From Kurthia zopfii (GTDB lineage Bacteria > Bacillota > Bacilli > Bacillales_A > Planococcaceae), in the NCBI RefSeq assembly GCF_003143955.1, contig NZ_QFVS01000016.1, forward strand, positions 1 through 57,217: 57,217 nt of DNA, given 5' to 3'. Shown here piece by piece: positions 43,906 through 51,910 of this stretch; position 1 is the stretch's first letter, and every line of letters begins with the position of its first letter. The position numbers and the translations under genes were made by a program. The notes beneath the pieces are model-generated. The model was given only the letters and a program-made list of their open reading frames with translations. It did no database searches and had not been told where the DNA came from.

Positions 43906-44349
43906 TTAGTCCCATGTATTAAAGATTGCTTCCCCAATATTACTTGGTGACCAAAGTTGAATCTGATATTTTTCGACATCTGTTAAATTTTCGATGTCTT
44001 GATCTGTCAGATGTTTCGTTAGTTCTTCGGTTGACAGAAGTTGATAATGCTCTTCAAATGTTTTTAATTGTTGAGGCAGCTCACAAAAAGTTAAATGCCC
44101 CTCTTCCGCTATAACGGTGGTTGCGAATAGTGGATAATAAGCATTCATTACAATTTGAAAAGGTTGATCATTGATTGAGAACTTCGCACAAAGATAATTA
44201 GTTGGATAACTTGCTTCCACAATCGCTAATAAAGTTACGCCTTTTTGAAATGACACGTCATAGCAAATAGTGCGAAATTTCTTTAAATCCATTGGTTGAA
44301 ATGCTGCATGATCATCAAAAAAGCCTGTGATGCCTGGTGGTAGCTTCAT
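43906..44349 (-). CDS. Hypothetical protein
   Basis: A 147-residue soluble protein not matched to a family. The N-terminal MKLPPGITGFFDDHAAFQPM is distinctive, followed by strands rich in aromatic residues (CAKFSINDQPFQIVMNAYYPLFATT) and an acidic C-terminal helix region. It begins 12 bases after the stop of the 2-hydroxyacid dehydrogenase gene, eight bases behind AGGGGG, so the two are almost certainly co-transcribed. No clear T-run terminator follows. Confidence 0.65.
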   Translation of the reverse strand: MKLPPGITGFFDDHAAFQPMDLKKFRTICYDVSFQKGVTLLAIVEASYPTNYLCAKFSINDQPFQIVMNAYYPLFATTVIAEEGHLTFCELPQQLKTFEEHYQLLSTEELTKHLTDQDIENLTDVEKYQIQLWSPSNIGEAIFNTWD

Positions 44350-44361
44350 AATTAGAACCCC

Positions 44362-45330
44362 CTAAATTACTCGGTGATCAATCGGATTCCCTTTCGAATA
44401 GCTAATCATTGATTGAATATTCATTTCCATCATGTTCTTACGGGTGCGTAAAGTTGCGCTACCAATATGCGGGAGTGCAACGAAGTTTTTAAGCGTTAGT
44501 AGCGGATGATTTAGATCAATCGGTTCTTTTTCAAATACATCTGAACCAGCTGCCCATATAACATTATTCTTAAGTGCATTGTAAAGAGCGTCCTCTTGTA
44601 CAATTCCACCTCTCGCAACATTAATCAATACCGCTGAATTCTTCATCAATGCCAATTCTCGTTCACCGATTAACCCTTTTGTTTCGGGTGTGAGTGGTGT
44701 GAGAACGACAATGAAATCAGATTCACTTAGTAAATCATCAAGAGCTCGATATTCGAATCCGAATTGTTCCTCGGCCTCGACTTTGCGGCTTCGATTATGG
44801 TAAATGACATCCATATTGAACCCTTTCGCTCGATGCGCTACCGCTTCACCAATTCTTCCCATACCGATGATGCCAAGCTTCGCACCGAAAATATCTACAC
44901 CTGCTAATTGATTTACTCCCCAATAAGTCCAATCGCCATTTCTCAATTCATCTGATGCTTCTACTATTCTTCTCGCAGTCGTTAACATTAAGGTGAATGC
45001 TAAGTCTGCTGTTGTATCCGTTAGAACACCTGGTGTATTCGTCACAGCAACACCAAATTCCTTCGCAGCAGCTACATCAATATTGTTGTAGCCAACCGCT
45101 AAATTACAGATGAGTTTTAAATTTGGCGCAGATTCGATCAACTCTCTAGACACTTGATTATCCATAATTGTCCACAGAATTTCCGCCTCTTTAATAATCT
45201 CAACTAACTTGTCGTGAGGCATATTTACTTCTACCGTAGGCCATTGTCGGACATCTGCCCAAGCTTTTAATGGTTCTACTACCTCATCCGGCAACTTACA
45301 AGTAATCCACAGAACTGGTTTCAATCTCAT
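44362..45330 (-). CDS. D-2-hydroxyacid dehydrogenase (glyoxylate reductase / D-glycerate dehydrogenase type)
   Basis: A 322-residue NAD(P)H-dependent dehydrogenase. It has the Rossmann motif LGIIGMGRIGEAVAHRA, the catalytic Arg in NVARGGIVQEDAL, the Glu in DVFEKEPI and the His in LPHIGSAT. GyaR-type enzymes reduce glyoxylate or hydroxypyruvate; the exact substrate is uncertain. ATG 45330 is only two bases from GGGG; the TTG two codons later (45324) has eight-base spacing and may be the true start. It heads a two-gene unit with the unknown protein at 43906. Confidence 0.88.
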   Translation of the reverse strand: MRLKPVLWITCKLPDEVVEPLKAWADVRQWPTVEVNMPHDKLVEIIKEAEILWTIMDNQVSRELIESAPNLKLICNLAVGYNNIDVAAAKEFGVAVTNTPGVLTDTTADLAFTLMLTTARRIVEASDELRNGDWTYWGVNQLAGVDIFGAKLGIIGMGRIGEAVAHRAKGFNMDVIYHNRSRKVEAEEQFGFEYRALDDLLSESDFIVVLTPLTPETKGLIGERELALMKNSAVLINVARGGIVQEDALYNALKNNVIWAAGSDVFEKEPIDLNHPLLTLKNFVALPHIGSATLRTRKNMMEMNIQSMISYSKGNPIDHRVI

Positions 45331-45398
45331 AACCCCTTTTATTCTTTCTTTTTTTAAATTGTATCACAGGAGGAATCGATTCCCAAAATTTATACCAT

Positions 45399-45481
45399 TG
45401 TGGATAATTAGCAAATTCAGACAATTTCACTCAAAATCGCGTTGTATCAACGTTTAAAATTAAAGAAAAAACTTATCCACA
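45399..45481. promoter_or_regulatory. Pair of perfect DnaA-box sequences
   Basis: TGTGGATAA (45399-45407, box on the minus strand) and TTATCCACA (45473-45481, plus strand) are perfect consensus DnaA boxes facing each other 65 bp apart, in a 209-bp AT-rich intergenic region. The second lies inside a terminator stem, so one may be there for RNA structure. A DnaA-titrating or regulatory site is possible. Confidence 0.4.
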
Positions 45482-45493
45482 AGTGAATAAGTT
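45465..45493 (-). terminator. Terminator of the duplicated-domain gene
   Basis: AACTTATCCAC (45470-45480) pairs with GTGAATAAGTT (45483-45493), one G-U pair; T-run on the minus strand. Confidence 0.75.
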
Positions 45494-45539
45494 TCGTAAT
45501 TTTTAATTTATTTGGGAAATAATCTAATTGGATGTATTT

Positions 45540-46466
45540 TTATTCATCTTCCAATGTATCATAATCTACCCAACTACCCGACTTTAGATCAAGCCAATAA
45601 TCATAGTCATCATGGACGCCAAAATACATTGGAATTGCGACATCTACACCCGCTTGCTTCACATAGTGTGTCATATAACCCGCAACATAGCTGATAATAT
45701 GACTCTCTAAATCATGTTCTTCGTAAAATTCATAGAAGTCTTGTGTATCTTTGTAAAGCTTCACATCTTCTAAAATCGTTTCGAAATATTCACCACTCTC
45801 ATTTGCTAAATCTTCCATTGCACGCATATTAACCGAGATTCTCTCACCGTCAAAATGTAATTCCATAAATAATAATTTAGATTCTGTGGATAACTTTACT
45901 TGATTTAACAGTTTTAATTCCTTCACTACTTTTTTGCTTTGTTTTTCTAAAACCTTCGTTAATTTATTTGTAAATTTTTTAACTGAAAATTCTTTTTTCC
46001 GTTTGCCCATTATTTCTTTTGCTGTTTGCCATTTTCCGAGATTAAAAGAATAATACTTATTTTCTAATGACAGTTGGAAGTAATGAGGGAGCGGAAATTG
46101 TTCTGGCAAATTTTCCTCAAGCCATTTTAATGTCAAATCGACAAATTTCTTTTCAAGTTTCGACTCTATGTAAAATTGAAAAAAATCATTTTCATTGCTT
46201 GGTGTTTTGTAAATTCTTGCGCGACTAATAATTGATTGATTGCCAGTGAATCCTTTTTTACTATCAAAAGCTGGTCGGTATAAGTCTTTCATTGTTTCAA
46301 TGCTCAATGAAATTTTTTCATTATGCAGCATTAAATCAAACATTAGTAATTTTGCTTTTTTCGCATATTTTTTATTTGTCCATTTTTCACTAATCTTTTG
46401 TAAATCAGCTGTATGCATATTTAATACTTTTTCGTAATTATGAAGATAATCCTTTTCTGAAAACAT
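45540..46466 (-). CDS. Unknown protein made of two related repeats
   Basis: A 308-residue soluble protein of unknown family. Two halves align by eye: KLLMFDLMLHNEKISLSIETMKDL / KLLFMELHFDGERISVNMRAMEDL, then NDFFQFYIESKLEKKF / QDFYEFYEEHDLESHI, and PHYFQLSLENKYYSFNLGKW / PMYFGVHDDYDYWLDLKSGSW. Each copy spans about 110 residues with a lysine-rich linker (about 160-190). The start is ATG 46466, eight bases after AAAGGA; TTG 46484 is rejected. It has its own terminator. Function is not known. Confidence 0.75.
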   Translation of the reverse strand: MFSEKDYLHNYEKVLNMHTADLQKISEKWTNKKYAKKAKLLMFDLMLHNEKISLSIETMKDLYRPAFDSKKGFTGNQSIISRARIYKTPSNENDFFQFYIESKLEKKFVDLTLKWLEENLPEQFPLPHYFQLSLENKYYSFNLGKWQTAKEIMGKRKKEFSVKKFTNKLTKVLEKQSKKVVKELKLLNQVKLSTESKLLFMELHFDGERISVNMRAMEDLANESGEYFETILEDVKLYKDTQDFYEFYEEHDLESHIISYVAGYMTHYVKQAGVDVAIPMYFGVHDDYDYWLDLKSGSWVDYDTLEDE

Positions 46467-46482
46467 TTCCCATTTCCTTTTC

Positions 46483-46515
46483 AAAAAAAAGAGAGATTAC
46501 GAATGTAATCCCTCT
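46483..46515 (-). terminator. Terminator of nrdEF
   Basis: AGAGAGATTAC (46490-46500) pairs with GTAATCCCTCT (46505-46515); eight T on the minus strand. Confidence 0.9.
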
Positions 46516-46525
46516 TTTACTATTT

Positions 46526-47566
46526 TTATAAATCGTCGAAACCGTTATCTTGAACGTTTACTTTCACGTATTGGCGTGATTTTTGTTCGAAGAAGTCTGT
46601 TTTACCAAGATCTACATCTTCGTAAGCTTTGATCCATTTTAATGGATTTTTACGGTAGCCTTCAAATGGACGCTCATAACCTAATTGATTACAACGAACA
46701 TTTGCGTAGAAGTAAATATAATCTTCTACATCTTCTACATCAAGACCATCGATTTTATTACCGATTACGTCATTTGCCCATTCGATTTCTAGAGCTGCTG
46801 CTTCGCGGAAGATACCTTCTACTTTCGTAGCACGTTCTGGCGTATCGTATTCTGGGTATTCTTCAAGCAATTCTTTGTAGATTTTTACGAATAAATCTAC
46901 GTGAAGCTGCTCATCACGGTTAATATAGTTAATCATCGTGCTTGTTGCTACCATTTTTTGCTCGCGCGCTAAGTGGTAGAAGAAGCTGAAGCCAGAATAG
47001 AAGAATAATCCTTCTAAAATAACATCATAAACGATTGAATCTAACATATTTTCGATTGTTGGGTTTTCAGCAAATTGCTCATACCCTTTTAAGACGAATT
47101 CATTACGTTTTTCAAGAACAGGCTCTGTACGCCAGAAGTCGAAAATACGATCTTGCTCATCTTTTGAAACTAAACTTGAAAGAATGTATGAGTACGAGTG
47201 ATTGTGGATTACTTCTTGTTGCGCAAGAATAATCATCAATGCATTCAAACTTGAGTCAGTTAAATAATCTGCTACTTTACCAGCATAGTCCGTTTGAACA
47301 CTATCAAGTAACGCAAGTAAACCAATAACTTTTTTGAAAGTTTTCTTCTCTTCATCCGTTAAGTTGTTGAATTGCTTCACATCTGTTCCCATATTAATTT
47401 CAAATGGTGTCCAGAAGTTACCTAACATTTTTTTATATTTTGGGTATGCCCAACTAAAGCGAACATCATCCCAGTTAAGAACGTTGGAAGACTGACCGTT
47501 CACGATTGCTGTTGAACGGTTCGGTGCATCCTTGTCCATTAATACTCTACGTTTGATCTCAGTCAT
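46526..47566 (-). CDS. nrdF: Ribonucleotide reductase beta subunit
   Basis: A 346-residue ferritin-like radical subunit that keeps the metal cofactor for nucleotide reduction. Metal ligands are visible: Asp in LLALLDSVQ, Glu and His in QQEVIHNHSYSYI, Glu in VILEGLFFY, and Glu/His in RDEQLHVDLF. The radical tyrosine is probably in SYSY. It follows nrdE by 22 bp with an AAGGAAG site. No nrdI is next to it, which is unusual for a manganese class Ib enzyme, so an iron-type or NrdI-in-trans enzyme is possible. Confidence 0.92.
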   Translation of the reverse strand: MTEIKRRVLMDKDAPNRSTAIVNGQSSNVLNWDDVRFSWAYPKYKKMLGNFWTPFEINMGTDVKQFNNLTDEEKKTFKKVIGLLALLDSVQTDYAGKVADYLTDSSLNALMIILAQQEVIHNHSYSYILSSLVSKDEQDRIFDFWRTEPVLEKRNEFVLKGYEQFAENPTIENMLDSIVYDVILEGLFFYSGFSFFYHLAREQKMVATSTMINYINRDEQLHVDLFVKIYKELLEEYPEYDTPERATKVEGIFREAAALEIEWANDVIGNKIDGLDVEDVEDYIYFYANVRCNQLGYERPFEGYRKNPLKWIKAYEDVDLGKTDFFEQKSRQYVKVNVQDNGFDDL

Positions 47567-47588
47567 TAAAATCTTCCTTTCTTAACAA

Positions 47589-49817
47589 TTAGCTCGCGCA
47601 AGATTCACATTCAAGTAACTCTACAGAAGTTGATCGCACGTAATAAGTTGTCTTAATACCGCTGCTCCAAGCATGCATGTGAAGTTCTAATAAATCTTTT
47701 GCTTTTACTGTATTTTGAACATATAAGTTTAGTGAAATACCTTGGTCAATGTGACGAGCACGTGCAGCATTTTGCTTGATTGTCCAGTTTTGGTCAATGA
47801 AGTATGCAGACTTGTAGTACCAAGTTGTTTTTTCATCAAGTTCAGGAACAGTTACAGGAATTTTATAATCCTTTTTCTCTTCTGAATATGATTTTTGGAA
47901 AATCGGGTCGATACTTGCAGTCGAACCAGCGATGATTGAAGTTGATGAGTTTGGAGCAACAGCCATTACATAACCGTTACGCATACCGAATTTACCGATG
48001 TTTGCACGTAATTCGTTCCACTCAGCGCTATCATAACCATGCTTGTCGAAGTAAGCACCAGTTTCCCAATCTGAACCTTCGAATAAAGGATATGCTCCTT
48101 TTTCTTTTGAAAGTTCATGTGAAGCTTGGATTGTTAGGAATGCGATTTTTTCGTAAAGTGAATCAGCGTATTCCACTGCTTCATCCGATTCCCAAGTGAT
48201 GCCTTTTTTCGCTAAAAGGTGATGCCAACCGAAAGTTCCAAGACCAATACCGCGGTAGCGAGAGTTTGTGCGCTCTGCTTGTGCAACCGGAATTGTATTT
48301 AGCTCGATTACGTTATCAAGCATACGAACTTGGATTGGAATTAAGCGTTCAAGAACATCTTCAGGAACTGCGCGACCTAAGTTGATTGAAGATAAGTTAC
48401 ATACTACGAAATCTCCAGGTTTACGACGCGTCACGATGACATCATCTTCAAGTGTAATTGATTCAAATGTTGTCGCACTCATATTTTGCATAATTTCAGT
48501 ACAAAGGTTTGAAGAATAAATCATACCTTGGTGATTGTTTGCATTTTGACGGTTTACTTCATCACGGTAGAACATGAATGGTACACCAGTCTCTAATTGT
48601 GAACGCATAATACGTTTCATAATGTCGATTGCATTTACAGTGTCACGAGATAATTCAGGATTATTCACACATTGTAAATATTTCGTACGGAATGAACCTT
48701 CGCCACGTTTTTCGTCGTAAGAATCTTCTAAATCAAAGCCCATTACAGTACGAACTTCATGTGGATCGAATAAATGCCATTCTTCACGAGCTTCCACAGC
48801 TTCCATGAAAATATCCGGTAAGCTTACGCCTGTGAAAATATCATGCGCACGCATACGCTCATCACCATTGTTAAGTTTTAAATCTAAGAATGGGAAGATA
48901 TCTTTATGCCATACATCTAGATAAACTGCGATCGCACCTTGGCGTTGTCCTAATTGGTCAACGGATACAGCAGTGTTGTTTAATTGTTTGATCCAAGGAA
49001 TTACACCAGAAGATGCACCTTTGAATCCACGGATTGATGATCCACGGCTACGTACTTTACCCATGTAAATACCGATACCGCCACCAAATTTAGAAAGTGT
49101 CGCTACATCTGTATTTGAATCGTAAATACCTTGTAATGAATCATCTACAGTGTCGATGAAGCATGAAGATAATTGACCATGTGTTTTACCAGCATTTGAT
49201 AATGTTGGTGTTGCAGTCGTCATGTATAGGCTACTCATCGCCCAATACGCTTCTTCAATTTTCTTCAGACGGTCTACTTTTTCGTCTTGCATTAATGTCA
49301 TTGCGATTACTAACCAACGCTCTTGAGGTAACTCTAGAGGTGTTTTGTCGAAATCACGTGCTACATAACGATCTAGTAAAGTTTTAAGTCCGATATAAGT
49401 GAATAATTCATCTTTCGTCGGATCGATTAAATCTGAAATTTGTTGGCGCTCTTCAGCAGTGTATTTTGTTAATAAGAACTCGCTGTAAAGGCCACGTTCT
49501 ACTAATTTTTCAATTTGTTGAGGGAATGCTTTATATACATCCTCAATTTGAGCAACATTACGTTTGTCAGCCGCTTCTTTGTAAGTTTCAACAATAAGAA
49601 GGCGCGCTGCTACAAATGTCCAAAATGACTCATCTTCATCTAGCATACCAAGAGCATCTAAACTTAAAGCTTTAGTCCACTCAGAATCATCAGCATCTGG
49701 ATGTTTTGACACGAATCTTTCGTGTTTACGCATAAGAGGGCTAATCTCTTCTTGTCCATACTGTTCCTCTAGCTTTTTTAATAGTGCTTCTCTTCCTTGT
49801 GTCATCATTTGTACCAT
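47589..49817 (-). CDS. nrdE: Ribonucleotide reductase alpha subunit
   Basis: A 742-residue class I large subunit. SSCFIDTVDDSL holds the first active-site cysteine, SSNLCTEIM the thiyl cysteine with its Asn and Glu partners, VVCNLSSINLG the second redox cysteine, and the C-terminal CESCAS is the shuttling cysteine pair. No N-terminal ATP-cone is obvious. It reduces ribonucleoside diphosphates to deoxy forms with NrdF. GGAG lies ten bases before ATG 49817 (ATGs three and four codons later are possible). Expression is likely under NrdR and perhaps LexA (sites at 50050-50137). Confidence 0.93.
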   Translation of the reverse strand: MVQMMTQGREALLKKLEEQYGQEEISPLMRKHERFVSKHPDADDSEWTKALSLDALGMLDEDESFWTFVAARLLIVETYKEAADKRNVAQIEDVYKAFPQQIEKLVERGLYSEFLLTKYTAEERQQISDLIDPTKDELFTYIGLKTLLDRYVARDFDKTPLELPQERWLVIAMTLMQDEKVDRLKKIEEAYWAMSSLYMTTATPTLSNAGKTHGQLSSCFIDTVDDSLQGIYDSNTDVATLSKFGGGIGIYMGKVRSRGSSIRGFKGASSGVIPWIKQLNNTAVSVDQLGQRQGAIAVYLDVWHKDIFPFLDLKLNNGDERMRAHDIFTGVSLPDIFMEAVEAREEWHLFDPHEVRTVMGFDLEDSYDEKRGEGSFRTKYLQCVNNPELSRDTVNAIDIMKRIMRSQLETGVPFMFYRDEVNRQNANNHQGMIYSSNLCTEIMQNMSATTFESITLEDDVIVTRRKPGDFVVCNLSSINLGRAVPEDVLERLIPIQVRMLDNVIELNTIPVAQAERTNSRYRGIGLGTFGWHHLLAKKGITWESDEAVEYADSLYEKIAFLTIQASHELSKEKGAYPLFEGSDWETGAYFDKHGYDSAEWNELRANIGKFGMRNGYVMAVAPNSSTSIIAGSTASIDPIFQKSYSEEKKDYKIPVTVPELDEKTTWYYKSAYFIDQNWTIKQNAARARHIDQGISLNLYVQNTVKAKDLLELHMHAWSSGIKTTYYVRSTSVELLECESCAS

Positions 49818-50049
49818 GTGATCACGTCTCCTTAATAAAAATTATTATTGCTATCTATGTGATTTCTCGATGAAATTCAAAAACAGGTGCAAATAAAATA
49901 ACAGTAAACTCCATACCTCGCGATACGCTTCACTGTCGATCTTCATTTACGTCCATTCCTCAATTTTCGAAATAAAACGTACTGTGTAAAATGGGTAAAA
50001 ATTATTCGAATGGGTTAATTTAGCTATTTAGAAAGTAATTAAATTCCCA

Positions 50050-50091
50050 CGAACACTCGTTTCCCTATAATTGTGCTATTTTGTAAGTCAA
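50050..50091 (-). promoter_or_regulatory. Probable nrdEF promoter with a LexA-like box
   Basis: On the minus strand TTGACT (50086-50091), 16-bp spacer, TATAGG (50064-50069). Next to the -10 and over the expected start is CGAACACTCGTTTC (50050-50063, plus strand), which differs from the Bacillus SOS consensus CGAACRNRYGTTYC at a single position. Confidence 0.55.
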
Positions 50092-50137
50092 TACTATATA
50101 TTGTGTTTTTGAAGTTGTCCGTACAAATATATTGTGT
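50091..50137. promoter_or_regulatory. Two NrdR boxes
   Basis: ATACTATATATTGTGT (50091-50106) and TACAAATATATTGTGT (50122-50137) match the NrdR pattern (acaCwATATaTwGtgt); the second is weaker in its left arm. Their 31-bp spacing equals three helix turns, as is usual for NrdR box pairs, and the first abuts the -35 element. NrdR would repress nrdEF when dATP is plentiful. Confidence 0.8.
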
Positions 50138-50796
50138 TTTTGTCTTTATTAAATCTAACACAATCGAATTGGTTGATTCAAGATTAAACTCAGAATAGAA
50201 GAAAATCATAGCAAAAGGCCTATAAAAAATCATTGTCTTGTAGCATAAATATTCTTTAGTTATATAAAAGTAAAAATGCTTACTGATTTTTTGATATGTC
50301 GAAATTTCTGTTACAAATATACTTGAATTTTGTGGTAAGAAATGATTGATATCGGAGTTTTAATAAAATGTTGATATACCTTTTTTTGTAAAGGTGCTAG
50401 GTTGTTAAGTACTGCTAGGTTCTTCAAACGACATTTTCTAATTATACACGTTTTTTAACTAAAAGAATTTATTTCGAACATTTAATTTATATATTCTTAA
50501 ATTAAATCGCTTACTTGTCTTTTTTCAGTCATATTGAATCCATTTTATTCCTCAACACTTTCAAAACTATGTAAATCGCTTCATTTTATTGAAAAAACCT
50601 CGCAAAATCCCAATTTAAGTCCTTTCGACATTTCATACGACAATGAATCATATCTTTACTATATCGCCTATTTTTCAATTGGATAAAATTTGGAAAACAA
50701 ATGAACTTTTTATGAGAAACGTCCTCATTATATTGCCACTTTTTGAAAGCTGTAATATTATTAGATTTAGTTATCTAATTAAATGAGGTGAAATCA

Positions 50797-50964
50797 ATGC
50801 CTATGTTTTATGGAATGCATATTGTTGCGTTACTAATTTTCTTAATGACTTTCGTAACTGCATTAATCGTTGGAAAATTATACGTCATCATTCTTGGTTC
50901 ATTATTGGCAATCGCCATCGTCATTTGGTCGTTTGTACAACGTAAAAAAGCACTCGATAAATAA
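50797..50964 (+). CDS. Small two-span membrane protein
   Basis: A 55-residue protein starting at ATG 50797 after GAGGTG. Two hydrophobic helices (IVALLIFLMTFVTALIV and LYVIILGSLLAIAIVIW) and a basic tail QRKKALDK suggest a membrane hairpin with both ends inside. A good terminator follows (50970). It is divergent from nrdE, far away. Function is unknown. Confidence 0.7.
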   Translation: MPMFYGMHIVALLIFLMTFVTALIVGKLYVIILGSLLAIAIVIWSFVQRKKALDK

Positions 50965-50969
50965 TAAAT

Positions 50970-51013
50970 GAGCGGTGAAGAGTATTTATTACTCCTCAAC
51001 CGCTCTTTTTTTT
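50970..51013 (+). terminator. Terminator of the small membrane protein gene
   Basis: GAGCGGT (50970-50976) pairs with ACCGCTC (50999-51005), extended by GAGTA/TACTC; T8 follows, up to the uppP stop. Confidence 0.9.
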
Positions 51014-51833
51014 ATCCAAATACGATGATTGCTAAAACAATCGCTAACACAATTCGATAAATCGCAAATGGTACAAGTTTGATTCTTGAGATTAATTTCA
51101 AGAAGAACTTGATTGATAGCAATGCGAAGATGAATGCGCTGACGAAACCTGCGATGTAAAACATCATGTCATCTGGATTGATTTCTTTATAGTGTTTTAA
51201 TAATGATAAGCCGCTTGCACCTGCCATGATCGGTACTGCCATAATAAATGTAAAGTCGGCAGCAGTTCTGTGATCCAATCCTAGAAGCACCCCTCCAGAG
51301 ATTGTGGAACCTGAGCGTGAAAACCCTGGCCACAATGATAGACATTGAATCGCACCAACTTGTAGTGCTTGTAAGTATGTTAAATCATCTAATGACGTGA
51401 CGCGCGGTTTCTTCCATGCAAATTTATCTGCAATAATCATGAAGATTGCTCCGATAAATAGACCGACAATTACCGTTTCTATACTAAATAAATGTTCATC
51501 AATATAGTTTTCTAAAAGTAACCCTAAAACACCGGCTGGGATTATCCCGATTAAAACATGTAGTAAGTTGAAACGGTGATTTTTCGTCTGGCCTTCGATA
51601 TGGTAAAGCCCAACGATACTCAGCAATCTTTTCCACATGACCACAACTACCGCTAAAATCGAACCTAGCTGAATGACGATTTTAAACGTATTGGCAGATG
51701 AACTGCCGAGAAAGTCCTGTGTCTTCAACCACATATCATCCACGATAATCATATGACCGGTTGATGATACGGGCGCAAACTCTGTTAAACCTTCTACGAT
51801 TCCTAAAATAATCGCTTTTACGATTTCAAACAC
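51012..51833 (-). CDS. uppP: Undecaprenyl-diphosphatase UppP (BacA)
   Basis: A 273-residue integral membrane enzyme that dephosphorylates undecaprenyl diphosphate to recycle the cell-wall carrier; its activity gives bacitracin tolerance. Motifs: GIVEGLTEFAPVSSTGHMII at residues 11-30 with the E-x-x-x-E/P-SSTGH active site, and PGFSRSGSTISGG near 175. The start is GTG 51833, nine bases after AGGAG; the upstream ATG 51896 is out of range of that site. Near a lia operon, which responds to lipid II cycle inhibitors. Confidence 0.93.
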   Translation of the reverse strand: MFEIVKAIILGIVEGLTEFAPVSSTGHMIIVDDMWLKTQDFLGSSSANTFKIVIQLGSILAVVVVMWKRLLSIVGLYHIEGQTKNHRFNLLHVLIGIIPAGVLGLLLENYIDEHLFSIETVIVGLFIGAIFMIIADKFAWKKPRVTSLDDLTYLQALQVGAIQCLSLWPGFSRSGSTISGGVLLGLDHRTAADFTFIMAVPIMAGASGLSLLKHYKEINPDDMMFYIAGFVSAFIFALLSIKFFLKLISRIKLVPFAIYRIVLAIVLAIIVFG

Positions 51834-51910
51834 GAAAGCATTCTCCTCTTTAGACAGATATAATATTCTACAATACCCAAATAATAGCATAGACACACGC
51901 TATCTGTTGT

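Larger units (their letters stand above)
49818..50796. other. Nearly 1 kb AT-rich non-coding region upstream of nrdEF
   Basis: No convincing gene is seen. Bases 50050-50137 hold the nrdEF promoter and its regulatory boxes, giving a leader of about 240 bases. The segment 50396-50424 carries a direct repeat GCTAGGTT. The rest is AT-rich with no hairpin and T-run. A 64-codon frame (50039-50233, minus) covers the promoter boxes and is not believed. Confidence 0.6.

Noticed and set aside
50039-50233. 64-codon open frame on the minus strand
   Set aside because: It covers the nrdEF promoter, both NrdR boxes and the LexA-like box, has no ribosome site, and its product has no family features.
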